Positions 10,557 to 21,410 of a stretch of 64,000 bases of DNA are shown here, in pieces. The notes below the pieces were generated by a model that worked only from the letters and a program-made list of their open reading frames with translations, was not told the origin of the DNA and did no database searches. The position numbers and the translations under genes were made by a program. Every line of letters begins with the position of its first letter. Within the stretch, counting starts at the first letter, position 1. The DNA is from Rhynchopus sp. YZ270_cl-10. Lineage: Eukaryota > Euglenozoa > Diplonemea > Diplonemida > Diplonemidae. The stretch is from assembly GCA_964035575.1 (NCBI GenBank), contig OZ037877.1, forward strand, positions 682,001 to 746,000, read 5' to 3'.

Positions 10557-12257
10557 TCAGCTCTCGACCTGCACCCTCACCGAACAAAGCTGATCGTTAA
10601 AATCACTCACTATCATCGCATCTGCCTTTACCGTTCTCGCTGGGCCTTCCCCATTTAACCCTTCATGGAAACCTAGCGTTACCCCTGGGGCAAGCGTCGC
10701 GCTTTTTGCGATGTTCACTTGCAGATCTTTTATGTTGTAGACCCCTTCTTGCGAGAGGGGTGCACTGACCCCTTTGTAGCTTACACCTTCGTACAACGTT
10801 GCTAATGCAGGACGAGCGGGGACAACAGCCGATGCTGGAGACACTGCTGCTACCGGAGGCAGCCCACCTATGCCGCCAGGCAATGCAGAGGGTGCGTTAA
10901 ACGGCGATCTTGAAGTCGCATTGGCATGCCCACCACCCCCATGCCCTCTTGAGTCATGACTCCGATGGTTGCGAGGAAACGACGCATCTGGGAGATCACT
11001 TGAAAAGGAGGTCCGCAGAGCGTGCTGCTGGTGTTGAAACTCGCTTGCATCGCCTGCGAGAGATGACCCTGGAGGGTTTGCATTGCCAGCTCTGAGACGT
11101 CCGGTGTCGATGGTAAAGCCGAGCATGGGGGTCAGGCCACCGCCACCACCTCCACGCTCTTCTGGTCGGGCCCCTTGGGGGTCGTATTGCATGCGGGCAC
11201 GGAGGGCAGCGTTTTCGGCGCGGGCGTCGGAGAGATCGTTCTGGAGGAGTGTGACGTGGTCGCTTTGCTTGGAGGCGGCTTCGTTGGTTTGGCGGAGTTT
11301 TTCTTCCTTGAGGCGGCGCAGTTCGATGGTGTGTTCGGCTTCTCTGCGGCGGAGGTCGTCTCGTGCAGTGGAGAGCTCGCGTCGGAGAGAGTTGGCTTCG
11401 TCATGGCGCTGCCGTGTGGTGTCGTTTGCGCGTCTCTCTAATTCGTCGACTTTTTTCGCGAAGAGTGCTTCAAATTCTCGTTTTACGTGAGCGATTTGTT
11501 GGGTCGCGGCATCTCTCGCTTCAGCTTGTATGCGTCGTTCTGCGTCTCCAGCGTCTTCGCTGCGTTGTGCTGCGAGGGTGCGGAGTTGGGTGTCAAAGGC
11601 GTCCTGCATCTTCTTCCATTCCTGCTTCTTGCTGCGCTCCCAGGAGAGGCGCTCCATCTCCAGGCTGTTCTGATGCGCCTGCGCAGCCTCCTCCTGGATC
11701 CGCATGGTCTCTTTGAGGACTGTGCTGCGGAGGCGTTGCTCGAAGTCCTGCTGGAGGGATTGGGTGTTCAGGGCGGAGGAGGTGTGCTGGGCGTGCTCGA
11801 GGGAGTCGATGGTGCCCTGGAGGGAGAGGACCTGGCGACGGAGGTCTGCGTTGTGCTGTCGGAGCTGCGCGCATTCGGTCTGGAAGGATTGCGCGCCTTC
11901 GCGGGCGGTGACGTCGGTGAGGAGCTGCGTGAACTCATAGACCTCTCCGGTGCGTGCAGTGCGTGGTGAGGTGCTGCGGCGTGCCTGCGAAGTCGCGGTC
12001 AGCGCAGTGGGCGAGCCATATGCGTCGCGGCTAGGGGAGAGGCTGAGGCTGTGCTCGCGGTGGTGTGGGGTGTGTGCGTTGAGGCGCATGCAGTTCCGGC
12101 GGTTCACCTTGACGACACCAGCATTGTCGACCTCCACCTTGACCTTCCCATCGTTGCACAGCTCTGTCACGGCACCGACACAACTATTGTAGGTCGCAAG
12201 CGCATTCAATCCTACCAACTTCACCCTCGACCCCACCTTCAACACATCGCTGTTCAT
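10557..12257 (-). CDS. Coiled-coil protein with beta/gamma-crystallin-like C-terminal domain
   Basis: 566 residues from MNSDVLKVGS. Residues 5-60 (VGSRVKLVGLNALATYNSCV...KVEVDNAGVVKVNRRNCMRL) form a small beta domain like the one in the 14074-16993 gene and like SH3/KOW-type barrels. Residues ~100-350 are a long Glu/Arg/Gln-rich coiled coil. A Gly/Pro-rich linker follows. The last ~85 residues (ATLYEGVSYKGVSAPLSQEG...GVTLGFHEGLNGEG) match the beta/gamma-crystallin pattern of an aromatic hairpin with YxxxxYxG and a G-Y-N/D corner. Such domains often bind calcium or are structural. A long polypyrimidine tract precedes the ATG, but no AG lies between them. The function is unknown, perhaps cytoskeletal. 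Confidence 0.8.
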   Translation of the reverse strand: MNSDVLKVGSRVKLVGLNALATYNSCVGAVTELCNDGKVKVEVDNAGVVKVNRRNCMRLNAHTPHHREHSLSLSPSRDAYGSPTALTATSQARRSTSPRTARTGEVYEFTQLLTDVTAREGAQSFQTECAQLRQHNADLRRQVLSLQGTIDSLEHAQHTSSALNTQSLQQDFEQRLRSTVLKETMRIQEEAAQAHQNSLEMERLSWERSKKQEWKKMQDAFDTQLRTLAAQRSEDAGDAERRIQAEARDAATQQIAHVKREFEALFAKKVDELERRANDTTRQRHDEANSLRRELSTARDDLRRREAEHTIELRRLKEEKLRQTNEAASKQSDHVTLLQNDLSDARAENAALRARMQYDPQGARPEERGGGGGGLTPMLGFTIDTGRLRAGNANPPGSSLAGDASEFQHQQHALRTSFSSDLPDASFPRNHRSHDSRGHGGGGHANATSRSPFNAPSALPGGIGGLPPVAAVSPASAVVPARPALATLYEGVSYKGVSAPLSQEGVYNIKDLQVNIAKSATLAPGVTLGFHEGLNGEGPARTVKADAMIVSDFNDQLCSVRVQVES

Positions 12258-12388
12258 GATGAGAGAGGGGGTAGAGGAAGGAGGAGGAAGAAGGAGGGGA
12301 GGGGGGGATCTAAAGGAGGGGTCTGTGAAGATTGTTGAATTGGGGTATTTTTTTGTTTTTTTTGTTTTTGGTAAAAGAAAGTGGATAT

Positions 12389-12512
12389 GGTGTGGCTGAC
12401 GACCCCAAAAATAGCAGAAAGTAGCACAAAATAGCACCCCCTTTCAGCCACACCAAAAAAAATCCAGATGCCCAGAGTAGCAGAAAATAGCACCCCCCCT
12501 TCAGCCACACCA
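12389..12512. mobile_element. Short inverted-repeat element, TGGTGTGGCTGA type
   Basis: Ends are TGGTGTGGCTGACGACC and TTCAGCCACACCA. An extra copy of the right end lies internally at about 12443-12455. GGATATG occurs at both outer edges and may be a target duplication. Relatives lie at 51403-51475 and 62747-62815. Internal AAATAGCA repeats. Confidence 0.65.
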
Positions 12513-14073
12513 GGATATGTTGGTTTGGTGCAGGTACACCTCCAACTGAGCCAGTCTACGATACCAGTCATAGATGAAAGTATAACTACCCTACGTCCGA
12601 CAGAAGGTACAAAAGGAAGGTTAAAAGGGGGAGAGAAGGGGTCCATTGGGATCTACAACAGTGAAGAAAGGGGGGGAAGATATGGACAAAAAAAAATAAA
12701 TAAGACAAACAGAGTGGGGGTGAGGGAACGCCCTTTGGTTGGGCTGTGGGTTCTGCTGGGGGGGGTTTTTGCAGAGAAAAAAAACAAACACACACAAAAC
12801 AAGGAGGTATGCCAATAAAATAATAATCAAATAAGAAAATCTTGAACGCGTTTTGATAACGCTCTTAAAAGACCCACAGACGCATCGTGGGAAACATATT
12901 GCAGGGAAGGCAACACTCACAGTCACTCATACGGGCAAACCAACCCTGCTATTCTAGAGGAATCACTAATACCATTTGTGTTGGGTGAAGTTCAGAGTAC
13001 AAACACCACTCTCCCCTCACTACTAGGACGCAAAAGGCATCTGACACTCCGTAGGGGGGTTATCAAACACCCCCGTAGTGTTGCACTAAAAAAAAAAAGA
13101 TAAAATCCTGAAAAAAAAACTGATGAATGTGATTCTGCACACAGATCTGAAAAAGAGGGGGAAAAAATTGGTACGATGAACCTAAGCCTCTCATTTGCCT
13201 TAGTCATCTTGGTCCACCTTTAAAAAAAAATGAGTGAAAAAAATAAAGCTTGGTTTGTGTATTCCACATTGTCTCATATTGACAGGTCGGTGAGGTTTTG
13301 TGGAAACACGCATTGATACATTGCTAAGAGGCAGAAGGAGATAGGAAACTATAAGAATGTGTACGGTTATGTACTGACATAGTTTGACCTTTTTGTTTTT
13401 TTCAATCCTTCCTTCCTTTCGATTCGTAGGGGTGTGGGTAATGGTAGCAGTATTTGTGATGGGAGTCCATTGGGATGCGCAAAATACATCAAAATATATC
13501 ACATTACACGTGATGTATTTTGATGTATTTTGCGTATCCCAATGGGCTCCCATAACAAATACTGCCACCATTAGGTGTGGGAATTGGAGTGGGATAGAAT
13601 ACTACAGGTTCTTTTGTTTTGTTATTTTATGTTTTGATTTTTTTTTTTCGACTGCAACAATCACTACAGATTGGAGGGGGAGGACGATAGTACACATATT
13701 CCGCACCACTTCTTGAGAGCAAATATGTGAGCCACAAAAAGCAGCCACATTTTTTTTTTTCGTCAGGATCCATAATTAGATACTCTTTTTTTCGTATTCA
13801 TTTTGATCTACCCCCTTTATCGAGATTTTTTCTTTTTTTTTTGTTTGCATCGTTCGTTTCTAATTCTTGTTTCTTTATACATTTTTTTTTTGGGATTGTT
13901 GTCAACACCCCCATAGCGTTACATATACAACCCCTCCCCTCTCCCCTCATCCCTCTCAAACAATCTTCAAATCTTTCAAATGAAACGTTTTTTTTAAAGC
14001 ATCGGACAATCCTGCCTATGATCCTCAAAAAAAAAAACTTCAAAAAAGGGGTCGTTTATTCTCCTCTTCCCCA
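12513..14073. other. Intergenic region
   Basis: No gene seen. Contains a family E unit at 12530-12585, a family A unit at 13170-13210, the foldback MITE at 13441-13571, a family I unit near 13728, and long T and A runs. Confidence 0.5.
13441..13571. mobile_element. Foldback MITE with TA target duplication
   Basis: Almost perfect palindrome of 131 bp; arms of about 62 bp start ATGGTRGCAGTATTTG. Flanked by TA on both sides. A handful of mismatches between arms suggests a fairly young copy. Confidence 0.8.
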
Positions 14074-16993
14074 TCATGTTGTCTCCTCCCTTACAGTAGT
14101 CCTCCATACTGATCCACCCGGACGTTGCGGGCTGATGCAACGGTGATGGCCCTTCTCCTGCCCTCCTTCCATCCCCCGATGCACCCCTGGTGTTGCCACT
14201 CCCGCTGTAGGTGAATACAAGGACACGGCCTCATCGTCGTAGAGTACACTACCTGGCGACGGACCGCGTTGTGCTCCTCCTTCCCCTCCTCCGCCTCCAT
14301 ACACTGAACTCACTGCGGTATGCTGCCGAGAAGGGGATCGCCCATAGTGCCCGCGGTCTCTTTCTGGGCTTAACCTGGTTTGAGGTCCTGCTGGGGGAGG
14401 GGGAGACCTGTAAGGTGCTAGACCCGGGGAGGTGGAGGGGTTTTTGTCATGTCTGTGGACACCACCACCTCCTCCTCCTGGACCTAGCCCTTCTCTTCCG
14501 ATGTCGTGGGGAAGTGTGGTGTGGCTTTGTGTGACGCTGCGGGGGAAGCGTGGGGTATATGCGCGTTGTCCTGCGGGAGATGGAGTTGCGAATGGAGCTG
14601 GACCAGGTCTGCGTCGGTCGAGAGGAGGCTGAGAGGTTTCACTGCCCACCCAGATGATGCAGTGTTCGTGAAGCTGAGAAGGGTCTACCAGACGAACCCA
14701 TTCTTGATTCGGTGACTGCACCAAAAGCTTTGGCAATGGGATTGTTGTAGCGTCATGCTCTTCTGTCCAAGCATGGCCGTCATTTGACAGCCACGAACGC
14801 ACTTCATAGGGAGGTGCCTCTCTACCTAACGCACGTCGTGCCTTCAACCATCCGGTTCCTTGAGCTGCATGTGCCCGTTTGGATGTGACCGTCCACTTCC
14901 CTGCTTCATTTAAATAAATGCAAGAAGGCCGTCCATCTGCACAAATCCACAACGGATGACCCCCCTCCAATTCATTTGAAACAGTGTATACCCCCGACAA
15001 CGCCGGTTCAATCGTTGTGGTTAAAAGAAGGTGTGTAGCGTGGTGGATGGTGCTGTTAGGGAGGTGCGAGAGGAGCCCCGCAAGGGTGACGTCTCTCAGA
15101 ACGATGTGGTGGGTCTCAGCTTCACCTTCGGGGTGTTGTGCGAGACGGAGGGTCACAGAGAGGCCGCCTGAAGGGGCGTCGTGGTGTTGATGGATTGGGG
15201 TGGGTGGGAGGAACTGTGGTGGGGTGGCGGGCGGGGCTTGGGGTGAGGGCTGGGCCTGGCTTTGGCTCGCAAGACGCCGTTGTGCTGCGAGGAGCTCGGA
15301 GCGGCAGCGTTGCAGCTCCTCCTCAAGACGACGTTCGTTCTCTGTGACGCCGTTTGTCTTATCATCTTTGTGGGTGGTGGTAGTGCGAGTGGGTGAAGAA
15401 GAACTGTCACTGCTGCTACTGCTGCTGCTGCTGCTGCTACTGTTTGTTGTCGAAGCCGGCACCACCCTCGCACTGCCACGCTGCACCGGCGCCGGCTCTG
15501 CAGGCAACGGTGGCAGCACAATGTTATGCCGCGTCCCAGTCATCTCACACAACGCTACAATGTCCGCTAACGTCTGCCCCAAATTTTTTGCCGGCAATTT
15601 CAGCGCTTCAGGATCCGTCGGGTCGGTGAAGGTGTCAGGGCAGATGACCATGCGGACGGGGTCGTAGAACGCTTGCGCGACGTACTGTGAGAAGGTGCCG
15701 TTGTAGTGCACGCCAAGCTTGCCGTTGGGCTCCAGGCGGATGCTGACGTCACCTATCTCGACAGCACGGATGACACGTATGTTGTGCTGCACACCCGCCC
15801 CCTTGCAGAGGTCAATGAGCTTCTCCAGCTTCAGCGACATACCCTCCTCTGGGAGCGTGATGCGGTCGCTGTGGCCTACAGGGGTCAACGTGTCGGGTGC
15901 AAGCGTGCGCGTTTCAGGGTCAAAGAAAGCGTACGACACAAACTGGTCAAAGTTTCCGTTAACGTACAACCCAAGCTGTAGAAAAAAAATGGTGGCGATA
16001 ATGAGATGCGAATGGAAGCCCTCAAAGGCCAAGAAGAAAAAAAGGGCGTGTTTGGATGTAAATTCAAATGTTCTCTCTGTACTCCAAACTGACGTTAAGG
16101 CCAATCGCTTGCTGGCGAATACTGGAAACCTTCGAAAAAGGCAAAATCACTCAACATGGACTTAATAAGTGGAAAACAATACAGGAGAAAACAGCGCCAC
16201 TGGGACCCGGTCCCAGGACTACCCTGGAGCAGAACAAGACGAGCAGCCACCCTGCCTCAGGGTACACACGAACCAAAGGAGAGTTGCAAAGTGAAACAAA
16301 AACAAAGACACAGCGGCATACCTTATCCCCACCCGGCTGCATCCGCACACTAACGTTCTCCGTCAACGCCACCTGCGGGAGGTTCTGGCTCGCACTGTCC
16401 TGCCGCGCCAGGCCCTCCCCCTCCTCCCCCCCTGCCTCCGCTACCCCCTCCCGTTCCCCACGGGACTCCACTTCCCCACCACCCCCGCCACCACCCCTGA
16501 CGTCACTACCGCTGGCAACGGTGGAGGGGTGCGCAGCGGGCTTGCTGTTCCCCTTTTGTGAGACCTGGGATACGGACGGTGTCGGGGTTGGTGAAAACGT
16601 TGCTGCGCGCAGCTCCGCCTCGGTAGGCTCGCGGTAGTGTATTCGCTTGAGCTGGAGCACCTCCCCCATGGCTTGTACCAGGGCGTACTTCCCCTTCACC
16701 CCTGTCACCTCTGCCACCTCCCCGTTGAACTGCGAGTACTTCCGCAGACCGCAGAGGACCACCCGTGTACCCACAGGGACGTGCACTGCTGTGTCCCCGG
16801 AGACCACATCGCTCACAGAGACCTGCGTGTTGGTTCGTGTGCTCGGTGTGTCTGCCTTTGGTTGCGGTGCGGCAGGTGCTGCCTCAGCCTCGCTGTCTGC
16901 AGACACCCGCTCCCAAGGGTGCGCTGGCGCACCGCCCACAGGTGCATCCACTGCACGCGCCACGCCGCTAGACGTGTCCACGTGTAGTGGCAT
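14074..16993 (-). CDS. Two-exon multidomain protein with a duplicated 80-residue domain
   Basis: Exon 1 is 16993-16322 (starts MPLHVDTSSG), exon 2 is 15975-14074. The 346-bp intron has donor AAG|GTATGC and acceptor CTACAG|CTT, phase 0; product about 857 residues. Residues ~70-125 hold a small beta domain (VGTRVVLCGLRKYSQFNGEV) like that of the 10557-12257 gene. Two tandem repeats follow: VRMQPGGDKLGLYVNGNFDQ... and IRLEPNGKLGVHYNGTFSQY..., each ending in an LxxLCxxxGxxHNI segment. The intron interrupts the first repeat after GGDK, and the second repeat proves the splice. Then come a Ser-rich linker, a short coiled coil, a region with ADGRPSCIYLNEAGKWTV, and a Pro/Gly-rich tail. The family is not recognised. 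The pairing of domains with the neighbouring gene suggests a related function. Confidence 0.85.
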
Positions 16994-17113
16994 GGTTGGG
17001 GTGTGTTTCCTTTGAAAATGAATAGTGAGGAGGGGGGATACATCTGAAATTGTTCTGCCTCTCTCTGCAGAAAACACGAAAAATATAATACGAAAACATC
17101 GCCTGTATAAAGT

Positions 17114-17906
17114 ATGCCACCCATGCAGTACATACATCAGCCTCGGGGCGCGCATATAGGAGCCAAAGAAGATGCCATCAACACCCTCAAGACGTCAGGA
17201 ACCCCCTGCGTGGATTGCAAGGAGTACAGGTTACGGATGCGGGCACTACCCATAACAAAGCAGACACAGATGGAGGGGAAGAAACCTCTTACTGCTTCGG
17301 TTATTGTATTGAGCAATGTTCTAAAACAAAGGTAGGGACCGAATACAAAAAAATTCAGAAAAAAGAGGCTGAGCCCCCAACACCACAAACCACAACGCAC
17401 AAGGCACCTACCCCTACCTCACTCCACGAGGGCGTCCTGAGGACCAGACGCGGCACAACCCAAGACGCGCACTGACGCAGAGACGCAAGGATCTGCACAA
17501 GACGGAGAAGGTCGCTGAGCCACTGCGCAAGGCCCGTCAGAAGAAGAAAGGGTGTACCGGACGTGCTACAGCGGCATGGACGCCGGGGAAGATGAGGCCG
17601 CCACCCACACCACCGCCGAAAGGGAAGAAGCATGCACAGGGGACGGCCAGATACTGACCCATCCCGCCTCTGCCACTACACCATGATGATAAAAGAAAGT
17701 CGGCTGTTTTGCGCCTGAATCCAGACTGGGGTTGGAAGCACCCATCGGCTCCCCTAGAGCAGAAAAAGACGACAGCTTTAATGCGGCTAGAGAAGAAAAA
17801 ACCGACAGAGACGGCAGGGAGGATGCCCATCACAGCGACACAGACGGACTGGAGGTCTGTGGTGATGAATTTCTGTGAAACCCACAACCTCGCGGTGCGT
17901 TTTTGA
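17114..17906 (+). CDS. Possible divergent multi-exon gene, unresolved
   Basis: GC content rises here and several plus-strand frames look coding: 17114-17332 (MPPMQYIHQPRGAHIGAKED...), a Lys/Arg-rich piece ending TPGKMRPPPTPPPKGKKHAQ about 17400-17658, and 17709-17906 (MRLNPDWGWKHPSAPLEQKK...). A CTCTCTGCAG acceptor-like site lies at about 17065, and AAAG|GTAGGG near 17330 could be a donor. I could not fix a splice pattern or a family. It faces away from the 16993 start, so the two could share a promoter region. A decayed gene is equally possible. Confidence 0.3.
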
Positions 17907-18136
17907 GGATTCATGAGAAATAGGACCATACTGGCACCGTGCAAATACAGAAGGGCTAAGCAGCCACAAAGGAACTGAAACAGACAAAAAAGAGACAAGA
18001 GAAGAGACCTCCCTGCTACAGCAAACGGGCAAAAAAAAGGGGGTAGGTTTACCCCACAGATAGGGGGGGAGGGACTTTATTTGTCTATGGTTTTCTTTTG
18101 GTTGTTGGGCATTCCCTTCCCCACTCCCAAACATCC

Positions 18137-18479
18137 CTCAAAAAAAAAAAACGCTCTTGAGAACGCGAGAGAAAGAGGGAGAGGGAGGGAAGGATAGGTG
18201 GCAAATAAATGAGAAGAGCAGTGCCACACCCAGACCTCCCTCTCCCCTCCCCTCCAGCCCCCCCCCCCCCCCCCCCTTCCCGATCTATACTTTAATGAAA
18301 GATAACTCTACAAAATCCATTTAAAAAAATTGAACAGGAGGATCATGCACGACATCTCAAGGTTGGATGCAGGCACAATGATTTTTGCTTGATTTTGGCC
18401 TGCTATCACATAGCAGCCACGCTTTTTTCATGCAGGTATGGATAACAAAAAAAGCATTTAAAATATACACGATGCTGCC
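18137..18479. other. Short intergenic stretch with poly-C tract
   Basis: A C run of about 18 lies at 18259-18278, with a family I unit at 18405-18440. No gene. Confidence 0.5.
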
Positions 18480-18790
18480 TCTCTGAACAATCGGTCAGCA
18501 GCATCGCAGAGATTGGAACAACGCCCATCTGATTTTTACCTCGGCTCTAGGCCCGGATAGACGCGGATAGAACCATACACACCCTAAGCCTTGCACACGT
18601 GTTAGACTCCTTGGTCCGTGTTTCAAGACGGGTAGTTAAAGGTCGCTATGTCAGGTGCCTGTAGAAATCAGGTGGAACGCAGCCGTTGTCCCCACACACA
18701 ATGCCACCCTAAACAGGCTAGAAACTTCTTACCACACGGCACATCTCTAGTGAAGATAGGCCATTAGGTATGACTCTGGCTACATAAACA
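18480..18790 (-). pseudogene. Fragment of large-subunit (28S) rRNA gene
   Basis: On the minus strand the region reads CCCGTCTTGAAACACGGACC then AAGGAGTCTAACACGTGTGC at about 18640-18600. This is the near-universal LSU rRNA segment bordering the D2 region (the LR3 primer site). Sequence on both sides continues in a plausible rRNA style, but the piece stops after about 300 bp and no other rRNA is nearby. It is a displaced, truncated copy rather than a working rDNA unit. The boundaries are approximate. Confidence 0.8.
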
Positions 18791-19475
18791 TTTTCTCTAT
18801 TTTAAAAAATCCTTGAATTGGTGTCTCACCAAAATAAAGTGATTTTTTTTGTACTTCTTTACAAAAGTAGGGCTATGAGCGACATCATAAATGGAAGGCC
18901 TTTTTTGATCAGAAACAGCGGTTATATTACGTGCATCCTTTTGTGAAGGGTGTCTAAAGCTTTCCCATTGGGAGCAAAAAAAGAGAGTTGAAAGTGCAAA
19001 CGCCTCACCGCTCATCGGTGGAGGCAAGACACTGGTTCTCCGCGGGTTAACAAACCCCCAGATAGCACTTTATTGGTATGCACACGGTTACCACGAGGGA
19101 GGGTTGTAAGCAGGTCCATAATCATTGCCCCAACCAGAAATGAGAAGGGGGTATTTTTATCACGCAAAGAAGTTAAAAAAGCTTTGTGTCCTGGCGGACA
19201 GCACAGCGTCTACTATAGCCTATCAGGGCTGCAAAAAAAAATGCATCTACAGACGCAAGAAGGAAGCAATAAAGTGAATCTTTGAAACTTTGGAAGATCC
19301 ATCCTCAGCCTCGCAGGTTGCGCAGAAACTTTCTTCACGTCATCTGAAACCAATTTGAGCCGAATGACAACAACCCTCTTTTGTAACAGAGTACACCGAT
19401 ACACCGTGGGTGGACCTCCCCCCCCACCCAACCATTTCACATCTGATCTACCCCCGCTCCCGCTTCCAATCAAAA
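18791..19475. other. Intergenic region with family D repeat
   Basis: A family D unit lies at about 18983-19080 (AAAGTGCAAACGCCTCACCG head with a tail that includes GCACTTTATTGG). Otherwise AT-rich with no gene. Confidence 0.5.
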
Positions 19476-19608
19476 TTTATAAAATATGACCTTTTCCTCT
19501 AAAAACAGAGAAACACTCTCACCCCTTTCCCCTGGGGCATGAGAAAGGGGAGGGTTTCTCTGTCTTTAGAGAAAGGGTCATATTTCATAAACTTTCTCAT
19601 GCCCCAGG
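19476..19608 (-). promoter_or_regulatory. Interlocked inverted repeats at the TMEM17 stop codon (possible pseudoknot)
   Basis: In TMEM17 mRNA order the segments are A 19608-19592 (CCTGGGGCATGAGAAAG, which contains the TGA stop), B 19591-19554, A' 19547-19531 (exact complement of A) and B' 19514-19476 (imperfect complement of B, ~38 nt). The order A-B-A'-B' is that of an H-type pseudoknot if both stems form. B/B' alone looks like a TIR element ending TTTATRAAATATGACC. A regulatory role is an inference. Confidence 0.6.
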
Positions 19609-20277
19609 TACCTGCTCCACACTTCCGAGGGAGAGATAGTAGCGTACAGTGTGGTAGCGGATCTGCCGTTTCGCTTCGAAGACGGCAGTGAAGAGCTCTG
19701 GGAAGATGAACATGAAGTGCACAATCGACAGCGCCCTGTCGTGAGGGTTCCGTGGCAGGCCTTTATCCACTGCATAGAAGACACCTACCAACGCCAGATT
19801 CATCACCGAAAACAGAAAAAACCCCATAAGATGCTGTACACTCGACTTCAAATTGCCTACATAGCCACAGAGCAGCCGTAATATCTCAAAAATCGTCCAC
19901 ATCAGCATGACAACACCGTACCACATACGGTGCTTCCAGGCTACTTCATAGGATTTGGATTTGTGAAAATACGCTGCCCAAGCGACAAGGGTGAAACAGA
20001 TGCTGAAGACGATGTTGTAGTAGAGCAGCATTTGCAAGGTCAGGCTCTTCCCGTACACCCGGTAGCGGCCGGTTGCCTCCTTTTCTGCCTGCGCATCGGG
20101 GTTCGGTGCAATCCCAGCCCCCGCACGCCACGGCCGGTTGCCATAACTGCGCGACACCCCTCCCGGACGCTGCCGTCGCAACGACCCCTGCTGTGGCGAG
20201 CTGCCCACAACAGTGGCAGCGCGGGGCGCTTTGTAATGCAGTGCATACGTATTAGGGTTTTCGGTGCTTGACTGCAT
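19597..20277 (-). CDS. TMEM17: Transmembrane protein 17, ciliary transition-zone protein
   Basis: 226 residues, single exon. The first ~75 are basic and disordered. Then comes the Transmembrane_17 domain with four membrane segments: LTLQMLLYYNIVFSICFTLV, MWYGVVMLMWTIFEILRLLC, LMGFFLFSVMNLALVGVFYA and a fourth around SIVHFMFIFPELFTAVF. The family signature EILRLLCGYVGNLKSSVQHL...GFFLFSV is clear, as is the closing RYHTVRYYL. Family members sit in the MKS/B9 module that gates the ciliary base. The start is the only ATG before the poly-T-rich upstream region. The last codons and stop lie inside the inverted repeat at 19592-19608. Other TMEM216/TMEM80 relatives are less likely, since the YxGNL block fits TMEM17 best. 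Confidence 0.92.
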   Translation of the reverse strand: MQSSTENPNTYALHYKAPRAATVVGSSPQQGSLRRQRPGGVSRSYGNRPWRAGAGIAPNPDAQAEKEATGRYRVYGKSLTLQMLLYYNIVFSICFTLVAWAAYFHKSKSYEVAWKHRMWYGVVMLMWTIFEILRLLCGYVGNLKSSVQHLMGFFLFSVMNLALVGVFYAVDKGLPRNPHDRALSIVHFMFIFPELFTAVFEAKRQIRYHTVRYYLSLGSVEQVPGA

Positions 20278-20852
20278 ATTTCAGGATTTTTTTTTTTTGG
20301 GAAAAAATCCACCCCCTTTTTGTGTACTGATGGAAGGTGTGAAATATACCAACTAAACATCTCGGGAGAGAAAAGAGAGAGAGAAAAACAAAAAGGGAAA
20401 AGGCTTGCAAGATGCAACCCCAAAATATTTAATTCATCCAAAATAAGAAAAGTTAATAAGATGATCCTAAGCCTCTCTGTGCTGAGTCACCTTATCATAT
20501 TCGTTATCTTTAAATAAAGCCTCAATGTGCACAGTAGCATTCCTTAAGCATGAATATATCAAACAGCGTCAGCCGCTTCTTCTGCTCAGCGCTGTGTAGA
20601 GATCCGTCAAAGCGATAGTACATTCGCAAGACACTGCATCACAACCCCACAGACGCCTCACAAAGTATAAGCAAAGGCGGCAAGAGTACCACACCTCTTA
20701 GCCCTCACAAAGAAGATGTGCACCACCTATGCAGAGGATGGACGATGAACTGTCAATCGGCCTGGAAAAGACAAGCCTGATATAATAACCCCTACAATGT
20801 GAGTGTACTCAAGCTGAGTGACTAAGAGGTAGTGGTGAACAGAGAGGTTGTG

Positions 20853-21410
20853 CTCATTCTCGCCTCGAACATCATACATAGTGCGATGTGAGGCCGGAGA
20901 AAGAGAAAGTGCCTCTACAATACACCAAAGGGATAAAATTTTGGGCATTTTGGTATTCTCGCCTCGAACATCACACATGGTGTGATGTGAGGCCGGAGAA
21001 AGAGAGAGAGAGAGAGAGAGGGGAGCCCCGCCACAAAAACTCCATCAAAGGACAGAGTAGCGTCGACAAACCCCATAAAGGATGTGCTGCAACCCACGCT
21101 CGTCTACAACACTGCTGTGTGGCACCTCCCTCACCATGACGTTGTGCTCCGTCCCCCATTTGATTCTCTGTTGCGAAGCCTGGATGTGTCCACCACGCCT
21201 CGAACATCACACATAGTGCGATGTGAAGCCGGTATCACCTCAGAGACTGCAGAGAGAAACCACCACCCCAACCGCAGGTGAAGTCCTTTTCAAGTGTACG
21301 CAAAACCAACGATGTTCTCCCAACACTGTCATGCAGATCGCCACAAGGATATGGTGGGCGGTGCACCTCTCTTGCCTCGAACGTCGCGCATAGTGCGATG
21401 TGAAGCCGGA
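20853..21410. repeat. Four copies of a palindromic GCCTCGAACATC repeat
   Basis: Copies at about 20853-20900, 20957-21002, 21196-21233 and 21369-21412. Each reads GCCTCGAACATCACACAT, then AGTGCGATGTGAAGCCGG. CATCACAC pairs with GTGYGATG, forming a hairpin. Two copies end in GA-rich runs. The spacing is irregular (roughly 104, 239 and 173 bp). The reverse strand has GTTCGAGGC, which recalls a pol III B box. Confidence 0.75.

Noticed and set aside
18259-18278. Poly-C tract as a functional element
   Set aside because: A simple homopolymer next to a C/T-rich stretch; no associated motif.
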